Source of the DNA: Planctomycetota bacterium
Lineage (GTDB): Bacteria > Planctomycetota > Phycisphaerae > Sedimentisphaerales > Anaerobacaceae
Assembly (NCBI GenBank): GCA_022567055.1
Contig: JADFHU010000308.1
Coordinates: 1 to 6,764, forward strand
Direction of reading: 5' to 3'
Length of the DNA: 6,764 bases
A program made the position numbers and the translations under genes. Each line of letters begins with the position of its first letter. Position 1 is the stretch's first letter. Shown here piece after piece: positions 1-6,285 of this stretch. Under the pieces are notes generated by a model. It had not been told where the DNA came from and did no database searches. It worked only from the letters and a program-made list of their open reading frames with translations.

Positions 1-211
1 GCCCGAGAGCGAGACATTTTTTTGCCTGGCAAAGACGGCGAGACAGGCGATATTGGTTTTATCGTCGATGGAGCTGGATGCAGCCAGGCGGACAACAGCG
101 GCTGCCTTGATCCGACAGTTGCTGCGACAGCAGCAGATAAAACGATTCAAGAAAAAGGGCCGCTCGAAGCCAGATCGAGTTTTCCGACACAGCCTAGAGG
201 TAGACAAGCCT
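1..211. other. Upstream leader, no recognisable gene
   Basis: No gene is recognised here. Two + strand frames are open from the left edge. One of them is continuous with the LolA-like gene that starts at 212, but the peptide it would add is rich in R, K and Q, contains no signal sequence and resembles nothing I know. The other open frame ends at 225 and could be the tail of an upstream gene, but it is low-information sequence. No clear sigma70 promoter was seen, so the operon promoter may lie in this stretch or upstream of the window. Confidence 0.3.
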
Positions 212-1036
212 ATGAGACACCGTGAACCATTCGTTGGTATCGTGACACTTGCTCTGGCCCTGGCCTGGGGAGCCAAGGGGTTCGCCGCCGAACCCAAGCT
301 TCCCCTGGACCTCAATGATGTGTCGATTGACAGCCCCTTCGTCAAGGACGGTCGGCTCGATGTCGAGGCGGCGGTCAAGTACTTCGAGGATCTCTATCGA
401 TCCACCAGTAGCATCGCAGAGGTCCGCATGCGGGTGACCAAGCCGCGGGCCAAGCGGACCATGGAGATGAAGATCTGGACCCTCGGACAGGAGAAGGTGC
501 TGATCCTGCTCCAGTCGCCCGCGCGCGAGAAGGGAACGGCCACGCTCAAGGTGGGCACCCATCTGTGGAACTACCTGCCCAAGATCAAACGCACGATACG
601 CATCCCTCCTTCGATGATGCTGGCCTCCTGGATGGGCAGTGACTTCACCAACGACGACCTGGTGCGTGAGGCCTCTTTTTCCGAGGACTACACCTATACG
701 CTGGTGGGTCGGGCACAGGAGCCCCAGGGTTGGCTCATCCGTTTCGAGGCCAAGCCCGAGTTGGTCGGCCTGTGGAACCGCATCGACCTGATCCTGTCCA
801 ACGACGGCACCCAGCCATTGAAGGCCGACCACTATGATCGCAGGAATCGATTGGCACGCACCATTGTTTGGACGGACATCCGCAAATTCGGAGAGAAGCT
901 GATCCCCGCCACCATGACACTGGTGCCCAAGGACAAGCGGGGGTATCGCACGGAAATGACCTATACCGCCATTGACTTCGATGTGGAGGTGCCTGAGCAT
1001 TTCTTCAGCCTGTCCCACTTGGAAAGCCTCCGCTGA
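212..1036 (+). CDS. LolA-like outer membrane lipoprotein-sorting protein
   Basis: This is a predicted periplasmic protein of 274 residues in the LolA-like superfamily (the 'outer membrane lipoprotein-sorting protein' type). Family members have a half-barrel fold that holds acyl chains or lipids between inner and outer membrane. The ATG at 212 is preferred over upstream in-frame starts because it directly begins a signal peptide: basic MRHR, a hydrophobic core at about residues 8-20 and a likely cut near FAA-E at 26. An AGAGG at 196-200 lies upstream. No lipobox cysteine is present, so it should be soluble. Mature features include the P-A-R-E-K-G stretch near 103-108, the WNYLPKIKRTIRI segment at 119-131 and the SWMGSDFTNDDL motif at 139-150, all typical of the family. 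Its stop overlaps the next gene's ATG by one base, so the two are probably translationally coupled. A role as carrier for the adjacent ABC transporter is inferred; its cargo is unknown. Confidence 0.85.
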   Translation: MRHREPFVGIVTLALALAWGAKGFAAEPKLPLDLNDVSIDSPFVKDGRLDVEAAVKYFEDLYRSTSSIAEVRMRVTKPRAKRTMEMKIWTLGQEKVLILLQSPAREKGTATLKVGTHLWNYLPKIKRTIRIPPSMMLASWMGSDFTNDDLVREASFSEDYTYTLVGRAQEPQGWLIRFEAKPELVGLWNRIDLILSNDGTQPLKADHYDRRNRLARTIVWTDIRKFGEKLIPATMTLVPKDKRGYRTEMTYTAIDFDVEVPEHFFSLSHLESLR

Positions 1037-2262
1037 TGGGCCGTACGCTGCAGATCGCCTGGCGGAATCTGGGACGAAGTAAGAAGCGGACGGGTCTTGC
1101 CCTGTTGGCCATTGCCGTGGGGCAGTTCGCGCTGCTGGCCACCAGCGGCCTGATGCACGGCTATGCGGACAACATCCAGGCGGCCATCACCGGTCCCATG
1201 ATCGGACACGTGCAGATCCACGATCCCAACTGGCGCGACGAAAGGGCCTTGGATCTGATGCTGCAAGACGTCAATGCCCTGCTCCAAACCGTGGCGGCCT
1301 ATCCCCAGGTCGAGTCGGTCGCGGCCCGGATCTACAGTCCGGTCCTGGTGGCGCCCCAGCAGGAGGCCTTCGTCGCCATGATCGTGGGCGTGGAGCCCGA
1401 AGTGGAATCCAGGGAGTACGGCCTGCTCTCGGGCCTGGACACGCCTCTCGAACCGGGCAAGGTGCTCATCGGATATCGACTGGCCCGCAAGATGCAGGTG
1501 GAGCCGGGACAGGAGATCGCCGTGATCGGCCAGTCCGTGGACGGCTTCATGGCCAATGCCCTCTATCGCATTCAGGACGTGATTCGATGCCCCGCTGACA
1601 TGGTCAACCTCTCCGGCATCGTCATGAGTCTCGCCGACGCCCAGACCTTTCTGGCCATGCCCGACAGCGCCCATGAGATCGTGGTCCGGACCGGACCTAT
1701 GGTGGACTCCCAAGGCCTTGCCGACGCGCTAACGCAGGCCCCTCAACTCGCCGGAACCGAAATCCTTGCCTGGCAGCAGCTCGTGCCGGAGTTGGTCATC
1801 GTCATCAAGAGCGCCGACTTCACCGCCTACTTCGTGCTGGTGCTGGTATTTATCGCCGCGCTCGCCGGTATCGCCAACACGCTGATGATGTCGACCTTCG
1901 AGCGCACGCACGAGTTCGGCATGCTCTTGTCACTCGGCTGCCGACCCGGACGCATCGCGCTCATGATCGTCATGGAGGCCCTGCTCATCGCCCTGCTGGG
2001 CATTCTGCTGGGCACGATCTTGGGCTATGCCTTCGTGGCAGTCACGGAAGAGTCGGGCATTGACATGGCCTCCCGGGGGGACAGCGAGGCCGACGACTTG
2101 GCCTTCAAAGGCCTGGCCCTCCCCCTGAATGTCTACCCCCGACTCGAACCGGGTGACAGCCTCCTGGGCGTCGTGGCCATCCTCCTGACCTCGTTGATCG
2201 CCTCGATCTGGCCGACCTGGGTCGCGGCCCGTCTGGAACCTATGGAGGCCATGCGTCAATGA
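1036..2262 (+). CDS. FtsX/MacB-family ABC transporter permease (first paralogue)
   Basis: This 408-residue inner-membrane permease belongs to the type VII (FtsX/MacB/LolCE-like) ABC group, whose members couple ATP hydrolysis to movements of a periplasmic domain instead of pumping through a classic channel. The layout is as expected: TM1 at about 20-40, a periplasmic MacB-type core domain at about 42-258, then TM2 (263-285), TM3 (308-334) and TM4 (375-395). The conserved cytoplasmic coupling motif ERTHEFGMLLSLGCRPGRI lies at 289-307, and the C-terminus has the usual P-x-W-x-A-A-R-L-x-P-x-x-A-M-R ending. An acidic loop of about 40 residues separates TM3 from TM4. The gene overlaps the preceding stop by one base and the next start by four bases (ATGA), so the three are probably co-translated. 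It likely forms a heterodimer with the following permease. It carries no ATPase domain, unlike MacB itself. A LolC/E-like lipid or lipoprotein extractor is one possibility. Confidence 0.9.
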   Translation: MGRTLQIAWRNLGRSKKRTGLALLAIAVGQFALLATSGLMHGYADNIQAAITGPMIGHVQIHDPNWRDERALDLMLQDVNALLQTVAAYPQVESVAARIYSPVLVAPQQEAFVAMIVGVEPEVESREYGLLSGLDTPLEPGKVLIGYRLARKMQVEPGQEIAVIGQSVDGFMANALYRIQDVIRCPADMVNLSGIVMSLADAQTFLAMPDSAHEIVVRTGPMVDSQGLADALTQAPQLAGTEILAWQQLVPELVIVIKSADFTAYFVLVLVFIAALAGIANTLMMSTFERTHEFGMLLSLGCRPGRIALMIVMEALLIALLGILLGTILGYAFVAVTEESGIDMASRGDSEADDLAFKGLALPLNVYPRLEPGDSLLGVVAILLTSLIASIWPTWVAARLEPMEAMRQ

Positions 2263-3500
2263 GCCGCGATGTCGCAACGCGATACGCAGGACGCAGCCTC
2301 TTTCGGCACGCGCGACGCACGGTCCTCTCCATCCTGGGCATCGGGGTGGCCTCGGGCCTGAGCCTCTTCATGGTGGCCTTCGTCCGCGGCGAGAGCCAGA
2401 TGATGCTGCGTGCCGCGTCGGAGAGCGGCATCGGCCATCTGCGCATCATCCCGCGGGGCTGGCTCGATTCGAGGGACAACGCCCTGCGTCTGCCCGACTG
2501 GCAGGACATCCGGGATCGGCTCCGCAGCCATAGCGAGGTCGGCATCATCACGGCCCACGCACGGATCGAGGGCCTCCTGGCCATGGGTACGCGGTCCACG
2601 GGCGTGGAGATCGTGGGCGTGGATCCCAACACCGAACAGCAGATCAACCGCCTCGTACGCACCGTCGCGGAAGGACGCTACCTCTTGGCCGGAGACCGGG
2701 GTACCACCGTCGTGGGCCGGACCGTGGCCGACCGACTCGATGTCACCCTCGACGACGCCCTCATGGTCACGGTGACAGATGTCCACGGCCAGATGCAGGG
2801 CGCCATGCTCCGCATCGTCGGCATCGTGGAGACCGGCAGCCGTGATCTGGACAGTACCATCTGTCACGTCTCACTGGCCGACGTGACAGCGCTCAGCGGC
2901 TCAGCGGGTGCCGGTGACGTGACGCTAATGCTCAAGGCGCCCCGCCAATTGGAGCAGTCGCGGAAAATCCTGAGCGCGGACCTACCCGCAGGCGTGTCGA
3001 TCGTCACCTGGCAGGATATCATGCCGGAGATGGCCTCGGCCATGAAAATCGACCAGACCTGGACTCGCCTCATGATCGTCATCATCATGCTCGTCGCCTT
3101 CCTGGGTATCGCCAGCGCCCAGTTGGCGGCCGTGCTCGAACGTCGACGGGAGTTTGCCGTGCTGGCGGCCCTGGGCATGAAAAATGCGCGGCTGGTCTAT
3201 GTCATGCTGGTGGAGGGCGTCATCCTGGGCGCTTGCGGCGCCGGCGTCGGCCTGCTGCTGGGCGGCGGCGGCGCCTATTATGCCGCCACACGCGGCATCG
3301 ACTTCGGCAAGTTTTACGGCGAAGGGGATTGGAGCATGTCCAACATGCTCCTGGATCCCGTCATGTACAGTGATTTCGGCTGGTGGCTGATCCCGCTGGC
3401 ATGCGTCCTGTCGCTGAGCGCCACGCTGCTCAGCAGCCTCTACCCCGCCTGGTATGCCGCGCGAACGGACCCGGCCACCGCGCTGCGTGTGGATCACTAG
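2259..3500 (+). CDS. FtsX/MacB-family ABC transporter permease (second paralogue)
   Basis: This second inner-membrane permease has 413 residues and the same plan as its neighbour: TM1 at about 21-42, a periplasmic domain at about 45-265, TM2 (270-292), TM3 (312-338) and TM4 (375-396). The coupling segment LERRREFAVLAALGMKNARL at 293-312 matches ERTHEFGMLLSLGCRPGRI in the first permease, and the C-terminus has the same Y-P-A-W-x-A-A-R-T-x-P-A-x-A-L-R ending. The TM3-TM4 loop has a GIDF segment that parallels GIDM in the first permease. Together these show an ancient duplication and suggest a LolC/LolE-like heterodimer. The glycine-rich TM3 (GLLLGGGGAYY) is notable. The ATG start is within the ATGA overlap with the previous stop, so translational coupling is very likely. 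The substrate is not determined. Confidence 0.9.
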   Translation: MSRDVATRYAGRSLFRHARRTVLSILGIGVASGLSLFMVAFVRGESQMMLRAASESGIGHLRIIPRGWLDSRDNALRLPDWQDIRDRLRSHSEVGIITAHARIEGLLAMGTRSTGVEIVGVDPNTEQQINRLVRTVAEGRYLLAGDRGTTVVGRTVADRLDVTLDDALMVTVTDVHGQMQGAMLRIVGIVETGSRDLDSTICHVSLADVTALSGSAGAGDVTLMLKAPRQLEQSRKILSADLPAGVSIVTWQDIMPEMASAMKIDQTWTRLMIVIIMLVAFLGIASAQLAAVLERRREFAVLAALGMKNARLVYVMLVEGVILGACGAGVGLLLGGGGAYYAATRGIDFGKFYGEGDWSMSNMLLDPVMYSDFGWWLIPLACVLSLSATLLSSLYPAWYAARTDPATALRVDH

Positions 3501-3505
3501 GAAGG

Positions 3506-3511
3506 AAGGAG
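3506..3511 (+). promoter_or_regulatory. Strong ribosome binding site of the ABC ATPase gene
   Basis: AAGGAG lies 8 bases before the ATG at 3520, in a purine-rich run that begins right after the stop of the upstream permease. It decides the ATPase start over the longer in-frame extension, which would begin inside the permease gene and has no such site. Confidence 0.75.
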
Positions 3512-3519
3512 AACCATTG

Positions 3520-4206
3520 ATGTCTCAGCCCATTGTCCAGACCTTCGGGGTGACCAAGATCTATCGCACCGGTCAGTTGGAGTCCCCGGCCCTGCAGGGT
3601 GTGACGTTTCAGGTCAAATCCGGGGAGTTCAGCGCCATCGTGGGCCCGAGCGGCAGTGGCAAGACCACCCTCTTGAACCTGATCGGAGCGCTGGATGTGC
3701 CCACCGAGGGCAGGGTACAGGTACTGGGACACGATATCGAAACCTTAAGCAAGCGCCAGCGCTCGGATCTGCGCCTGCACAGCCTGGGCTTCGTCTTTCA
3801 GGCCTACAACCTGATACCCGTACTCACGGCCCGGGAGAATGTAGAATTTGTGCTGGAACTGCAGGGCGTCAAGAGAGATCGGCGCTCGCGGGCTCAGGCC
3901 TTGCTGGACCAGGTCGGCCTCGCCGAGTTCGCCGAGCGCCGTCCCAATCAACTCTCGGGCGGTCAGCAGCAGCGTGTCGCCGTGGCCCGAGCCGTCGCCT
4001 CGAATCCCCAGTTGGTCCTGGCGGACGAGCCCACCGCCAATCTGGACGGTGAGAACGCCGAACTTCTCCTTGAACTCATGAAGGACCTCAACGAACAACA
4101 GGGTATCACCTTCCTCTTCTCGACGCACGACGCCCGAGTGGTAGCCCATGCCCGGCGTGTCATCACCCTAGTCGATGGGCGTATCGATCGGGATGAGCAG
4201 CGATAG
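3520..4206 (+). CDS. ABC transporter ATP-binding protein, LolD/MacB type
   Basis: This is a complete 228-residue nucleotide-binding subunit that powers the two permeases on the cytoplasmic face of the inner membrane. All signature elements are intact: Walker A GPSGSGKTT at 42-50, Q-loop Gln94 (GFVFQAYNL), signature LSGGQ at 145-149, Walker B LVLADE at 165-170 with catalytic Glu170, D-loop ANLD at 173-176 and switch His203 (STHD). Length and motif wording place it in the LolD/MacB/FtsE group, which pairs with FtsX-type permeases, as found here. The ATG at 3520 is chosen for its strong AAGGAG at 8 bases spacing. The gene starts 19 bases after the second permease, so the ATPase may be translated independently. 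No fused membrane domain is present, so it is not a MacB fusion. Assigning it as true LolD would be an overreach without substrate evidence. Confidence 0.95.
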   Translation: MSQPIVQTFGVTKIYRTGQLESPALQGVTFQVKSGEFSAIVGPSGSGKTTLLNLIGALDVPTEGRVQVLGHDIETLSKRQRSDLRLHSLGFVFQAYNLIPVLTARENVEFVLELQGVKRDRRSRAQALLDQVGLAEFAERRPNQLSGGQQQRVAVARAVASNPQLVLADEPTANLDGENAELLLELMKDLNEQQGITFLFSTHDARVVAHARRVITLVDGRIDRDEQR

Positions 4207-4211
4207 GGAGG
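4206..4211 (+). promoter_or_regulatory. Shine-Dalgarno site for the outer-membrane protein gene
   Basis: GGGAGG overlaps the last base of the ATPase stop codon and lies 8 bases before an in-frame TTG at 4220. It is the best ribosome-binding site near the start of the following gene. The first good signal-peptide sequence begins some 40 codons later, beyond an inverted repeat, so this site could be an ancestral one now separated from its coding sequence. Confidence 0.5.
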
Positions 4212-4219
4212 TGGGAGCG

Positions 4220-5626
4220 TTGAAACCAAGCCTAGGACTAATGATCTCTCACGGAGGCACGAAGGCACGGAGGGGCTATCGCCGCGGCAACGTCAGCCTT
4301 TTCTCCGTGTCTCCGTGCCTCTGTGAGAAAAATCCTTCATTGCGGCCGAAGGCCGCTCCAAAAACATCGCTGCTTTCCAAGTGCCTGCTGATCTTCGCAT
4401 TCATACCACATACATACGCCTTCGAACTCTGGTCGGATCCCGACGGCCGCCGGACCGACCTGGACGTAGCGGTCAAGTGGACTTCCCTCACCAGCCACCC
4501 TCCTGACGATCCCCTCCTTTACCCTCCCGGGACCACCTGGACGGAACTGGCACGTCTGCGTCTGGGCCTAACCAGTCAACACTCGGACAGACTCTCGACC
4601 CAGATCGCCTACGAACAGGCATTTCGCTGGCAGTCTAAGGCAGGGGCCGTTGCAGGAGGCGTGCTACCGCCTACAGCGGACGTCCCCTTTCGCATCAAGC
4701 CTCTCCAGTGGCATGTCACCGACCCTAGCGCACAACAGCTTCACGAACATGAGATCGATCGACTCCTGGCCGCCTATCATGCCGACTGGGGTGATATCAC
4801 GGTGGGCCGGCAGGCCCTGGGCTTGGGCCGTGGGGTGGTCTTCAGCGCCCTCGACCTCTTCGTTCCCTTCTCTCCCCTCGATATCGACAGAGAATGGCGG
4901 CGGGGCGTAGACGCCCTGCGAATCGAGCGGCGCGTCACGGACACCAGCTCCGTCGAACTGCTGGGGGTCTTCGGCGAGACCTGGGAACAATCCGCCCTGC
5001 TGGCACGGGCGCGCGGCTATGTCGCCGCCTGGGACGCAGACCTCATCTTCGGCAAACGAGCCGACGACACCCTCATCGGCACCAGCCTCTCCGCCCCCTG
5101 GGGCGGGGCCGAAGTGCACGGCGAAGTCACCTACTTCCATACGGCGGAGGCCCAACCGGACGGCGGCGCCTTCGGCCGCAGCCACTCCGCCATCAAGGCC
5201 GTCGCGGGGACCTCCTATACTTTCAACTGGCGCAACTGGCGCAACGGCGTGACTGTCCTGGGCGAGTTTCACTACAACGGCCTGGGCGTCCGTGACATCG
5301 CCGCCTCCGCCGCTCAGATCGCGGATCCTCAGTTCGTGACACGTCTCCTGCGGGGTGACATGCAGATTCTCTCCCAGCAGGCCCTGGCCCTGCAGGTGAG
5401 CCATCCCCTGGGACTCACGCTCAGCACTGGCCTATTGGTTCTGCAAAGCCCCACCGACGGCTCCGGCCTCCTGGCGCCCTCCCTGGTCTGGGACATCGGC
5501 GACACGGGACGCATCCTGACCAGTGTCTACGTCCCCTGGGGAGACGAACCTATGGCTGGGCAACTGCAGAGCGAGTATGGGGGGACACCCCTGAGTCTGT
5601 TTGTGCAGGGGGCTTGGTATCGGTGA
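4220..5626 (+). CDS. Putative outer-membrane beta-barrel protein of the transporter operon
   Basis: This is a predicted outer-membrane protein of 468 residues if read from the TTG at 4220, or 428 from the TTG at 4340. The start at 4220 has a strong GGGAGG 8 bases upstream, but residues 9-37 are then encoded by an inverted repeat and look like chance translation. The start at 4340 gives an orthodox signal peptide, MRPKAAPKTSLLSKCLLIFA then FIPHTYA with a cut before FELW, but has no good ribosome site. From residue 68 on, the protein shows alternating polar and hydrophobic short strands, many Trp, Tyr and Gly residues, and no hydrophobic helices, as expected for a barrel. The segment ITVGRQALGLGRGVVFS at 193-209, then LDLFVPFSPLDIDREWRRGV at 211-230, recalls a motif seen in porin-like proteins of this general type. 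The C-terminus ends FVQGAWYR, aromatic-rich but with a terminal Arg in place of the usual Phe or Trp. Its position suggests an outer-membrane partner of the ABC system. No specific family is assigned. Confidence 0.75.
   Translation: MKPSLGLMISHGGTKARRGYRRGNVSLFSVSPCLCEKNPSLRPKAAPKTSLLSKCLLIFAFIPHTYAFELWSDPDGRRTDLDVAVKWTSLTSHPPDDPLLYPPGTTWTELARLRLGLTSQHSDRLSTQIAYEQAFRWQSKAGAVAGGVLPPTADVPFRIKPLQWHVTDPSAQQLHEHEIDRLLAAYHADWGDITVGRQALGLGRGVVFSALDLFVPFSPLDIDREWRRGVDALRIERRVTDTSSVELLGVFGETWEQSALLARARGYVAAWDADLIFGKRADDTLIGTSLSAPWGGAEVHGEVTYFHTAEAQPDGGAFGRSHSAIKAVAGTSYTFNWRNWRNGVTVLGEFHYNGLGVRDIAASAAQIADPQFVTRLLRGDMQILSQQALALQVSHPLGLTLSTGLLVLQSPTDGSGLLAPSLVWDIGDTGRILTSVYVPWGDEPMAGQLQSEYGGTPLSLFVQGAWYR
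4247..4328. repeat. Imperfect 26-bp inverted repeat with 30-base loop
   Basis: The left arm (4247-4272) and the reverse complement of the right arm (4303-4328) match at 23 of 26 positions, around a 30-base spacer. Each arm is built from short iterated blocks of the form GGCACG-A/G-AG, typified by TCTCACGGAGGCACGAAGG on the left. Similar TCTCAC-GGAGGCACGGAG palindromes are familiar to me as dispersed repeats in environmental bacterial genomes, where they give spurious peptides such as SVSPCLCE; that is recollection, not a search result. It lies between the ATPase stop and the signal peptide of the outer-membrane gene. In RNA it would form a long stable hairpin. No flanking target-site duplication or transposase was seen. 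Confidence 0.85.
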
Positions 5627-5633
5627 GGTCGTT

Positions 5634-5664
5634 AGTGAATAGTGAATAGTGAATAGTGAAAAGT
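5634..5664. repeat. Heptanucleotide tandem repeat (AGTGAAT)n
   Basis: Three perfect AGTGAAT units (5634-5640, 5641-5647, 5648-5654) are followed by one AGTGAAA (5655-5661) and a partial AGT. The array begins 8 bases after the stop of the outer-membrane gene. Seven-base arrays of this sort occur as dispersed intergenic repeats in various bacteria. The rest of the spacer up to 5761 holds no gene and no convincing terminator. Confidence 0.85.
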
Positions 5665-5761
5665 AGGCGCTTCGCAATTCGGGATTCGAGCAGTCGCCTG
5701 CCTGCCTGGTTACTGGAGCTTCCACCAAATTCCCAAATGTCCAGGACCCAAGTCCCTCGAA

Positions 5762-5986
5762 TTAAGGGCTATGCAAACCCAGCACCTTAGCTTGAACAGA
5801 CTCCACGATTGAATCTCGAAGAAAGGTACTAGCTTTCAATATCTCAATACCAATGAGTTCACCTTGGTCATTCAACTCGGCTGTAATATTGGGACTCAAT
5901 TCTACACTCTTGCTTTCAGGACCTTCTGAAATCAACAAATGAAGAATATCATCTTTCTCGAAGTATGCTAATCGTGGATTATTCAT
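5762..5986 (-). CDS. DUF2283 domain-containing protein
   Basis: This small protein of 74 residues fits the DUF2283 family. The pattern is a short beta strand with an acidic turn (YFEKDDILHLLISEGP, 8-23), then a V-E-L-S-P-N-I segment (28-34) and the diagnostic DQGELIGIEILKAS near 40-53. The function of DUF2283 is unknown; genes of this family often lie next to a small DUF4258-like or other toxin-like gene, which suggests an antitoxin or regulatory partner, but this is inference. The ATG at 5986 is chosen because GGGAG sits at 5995-5999, 8 bases upstream on the - strand; a longer frame from 6040 lies entirely inside the preceding gene. The start overlaps that gene's end by 8 bases, so the two are an operon and probably coupled. 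Composition is AT-richer than the flanking genes, which hints at acquisition. Confidence 0.8.
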   Translation of the reverse strand: MNNPRLAYFEKDDILHLLISEGPESKSVELSPNITAELNDQGELIGIEILKASTFLRDSIVESVQAKVLGLHSP

Positions 5987-6248
5987 TGATGAGTCTCCCG
6001 ACCTTGATGCGATATTTGATTTGCTGGCGTGTTGTCGCATGTATTGGTACGGGCACTCTCGTGCCTTGAATCTGGTCGTAGGGGATGATAACCAGTTGCT
6101 TGCCGTGCCGCCCTACGGCTATTCTTCGCTTTGTAGAAGAATCAAAATAACGTTCGTTTGAATTCTTGATAATCTCTTCTATCTTTTCAAGATCGAATCC
6201 GCGAAGCTTTGCTCGATATGTAACGTATTCTGTCCATTTTATTTCCAT
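5979..6248 (-). CDS. DUF4258-like small protein, possible toxin of a two-gene module
   Basis: This 89-residue protein resembles the DUF4258/RelE-BrnT-like small proteins. An N-terminal helix region is followed by FDLEKIEEIIKNSNERYFD (18-36), then strands RRIAVGRHGKQLVIIPYD (41-58) and a conserved tail HATTRQQIKYRIKVGRL (70-86). The layout of helix followed by three or four strands with Arg and His-rich ends is typical of the family. Some members are suspected RNase toxins, but activity here is not shown. The start is the ATG at 6248; a TTG at 6281 would add 11 residues, but its only nearby AAGGGA is one base away, too close to use. The 3' end overlaps the DUF2283 gene by 8 bases. Low GC compared with the adjacent ribF-like gene marks it as part of an island. 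An alternative is an uncharacterised accessory gene without toxin activity. Confidence 0.7.
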   Translation of the reverse strand: MEIKWTEYVTYRAKLRGFDLEKIEEIIKNSNERYFDSSTKRRIAVGRHGKQLVIIPYDQIQGTRVPVPIHATTRQQIKYRIKVGRLINE

Positions 6249-6285
6249 ACCAGAACGGCCCGTTGATCGTGAAAATGACAATCCC

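Noticed and set aside
163..183. Possible terminator hairpin CTCGA...TCGAG followed by TTTT
   Set aside because: Only a 5-bp stem with a 7-base loop and a short T-run; too weak to call.
53..211. N-terminal extension of the LolA-like gene
   Set aside because: The extension would bury the signal peptide behind 53 charged residues. The ATG at 212 directly begins the signal peptide and has AGAGG upstream.
194..1018. Long - strand open frame of 274 codons opposite the LolA-like gene
   Set aside because: It is the antisense shadow of a well-supported gene in high-GC DNA. The peptide is rich in H, G and Q without domain-like order and has no ribosome-binding site.
961..1713. Long - strand open frame of 250 codons opposite the first permease
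   Set aside because: Antisense shadow. The forward permease has clear membrane segments and family motifs; the reverse peptide has none.
4175..4219. Earlier ATG starts (4175, 4193) for the barrel gene overlapping the ATPase end
   Set aside because: Neither has a good ribosome-binding site, and both add residues far upstream of the signal peptide. The GGGAGG at 4206-4211 points to 4220 or later.
4664..5404. Long - strand open frame of 246 codons opposite the barrel gene
   Set aside because: Low-complexity G/A/V/E-rich peptide typical of antisense translation of GC-rich DNA; the + frame shows a signal peptide and barrel-like pattern.
5634..5664. CRISPR array
   Set aside because: Units are 7 bases long and contiguous with no spacers, so this is a simple tandem repeat.
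5751..5770. Short hairpin around CCCT...AGGG at the end of the DUF2283 gene
   Set aside because: A 4-bp core stem with a bulge and no T-run on the - strand side; not a convincing terminator.
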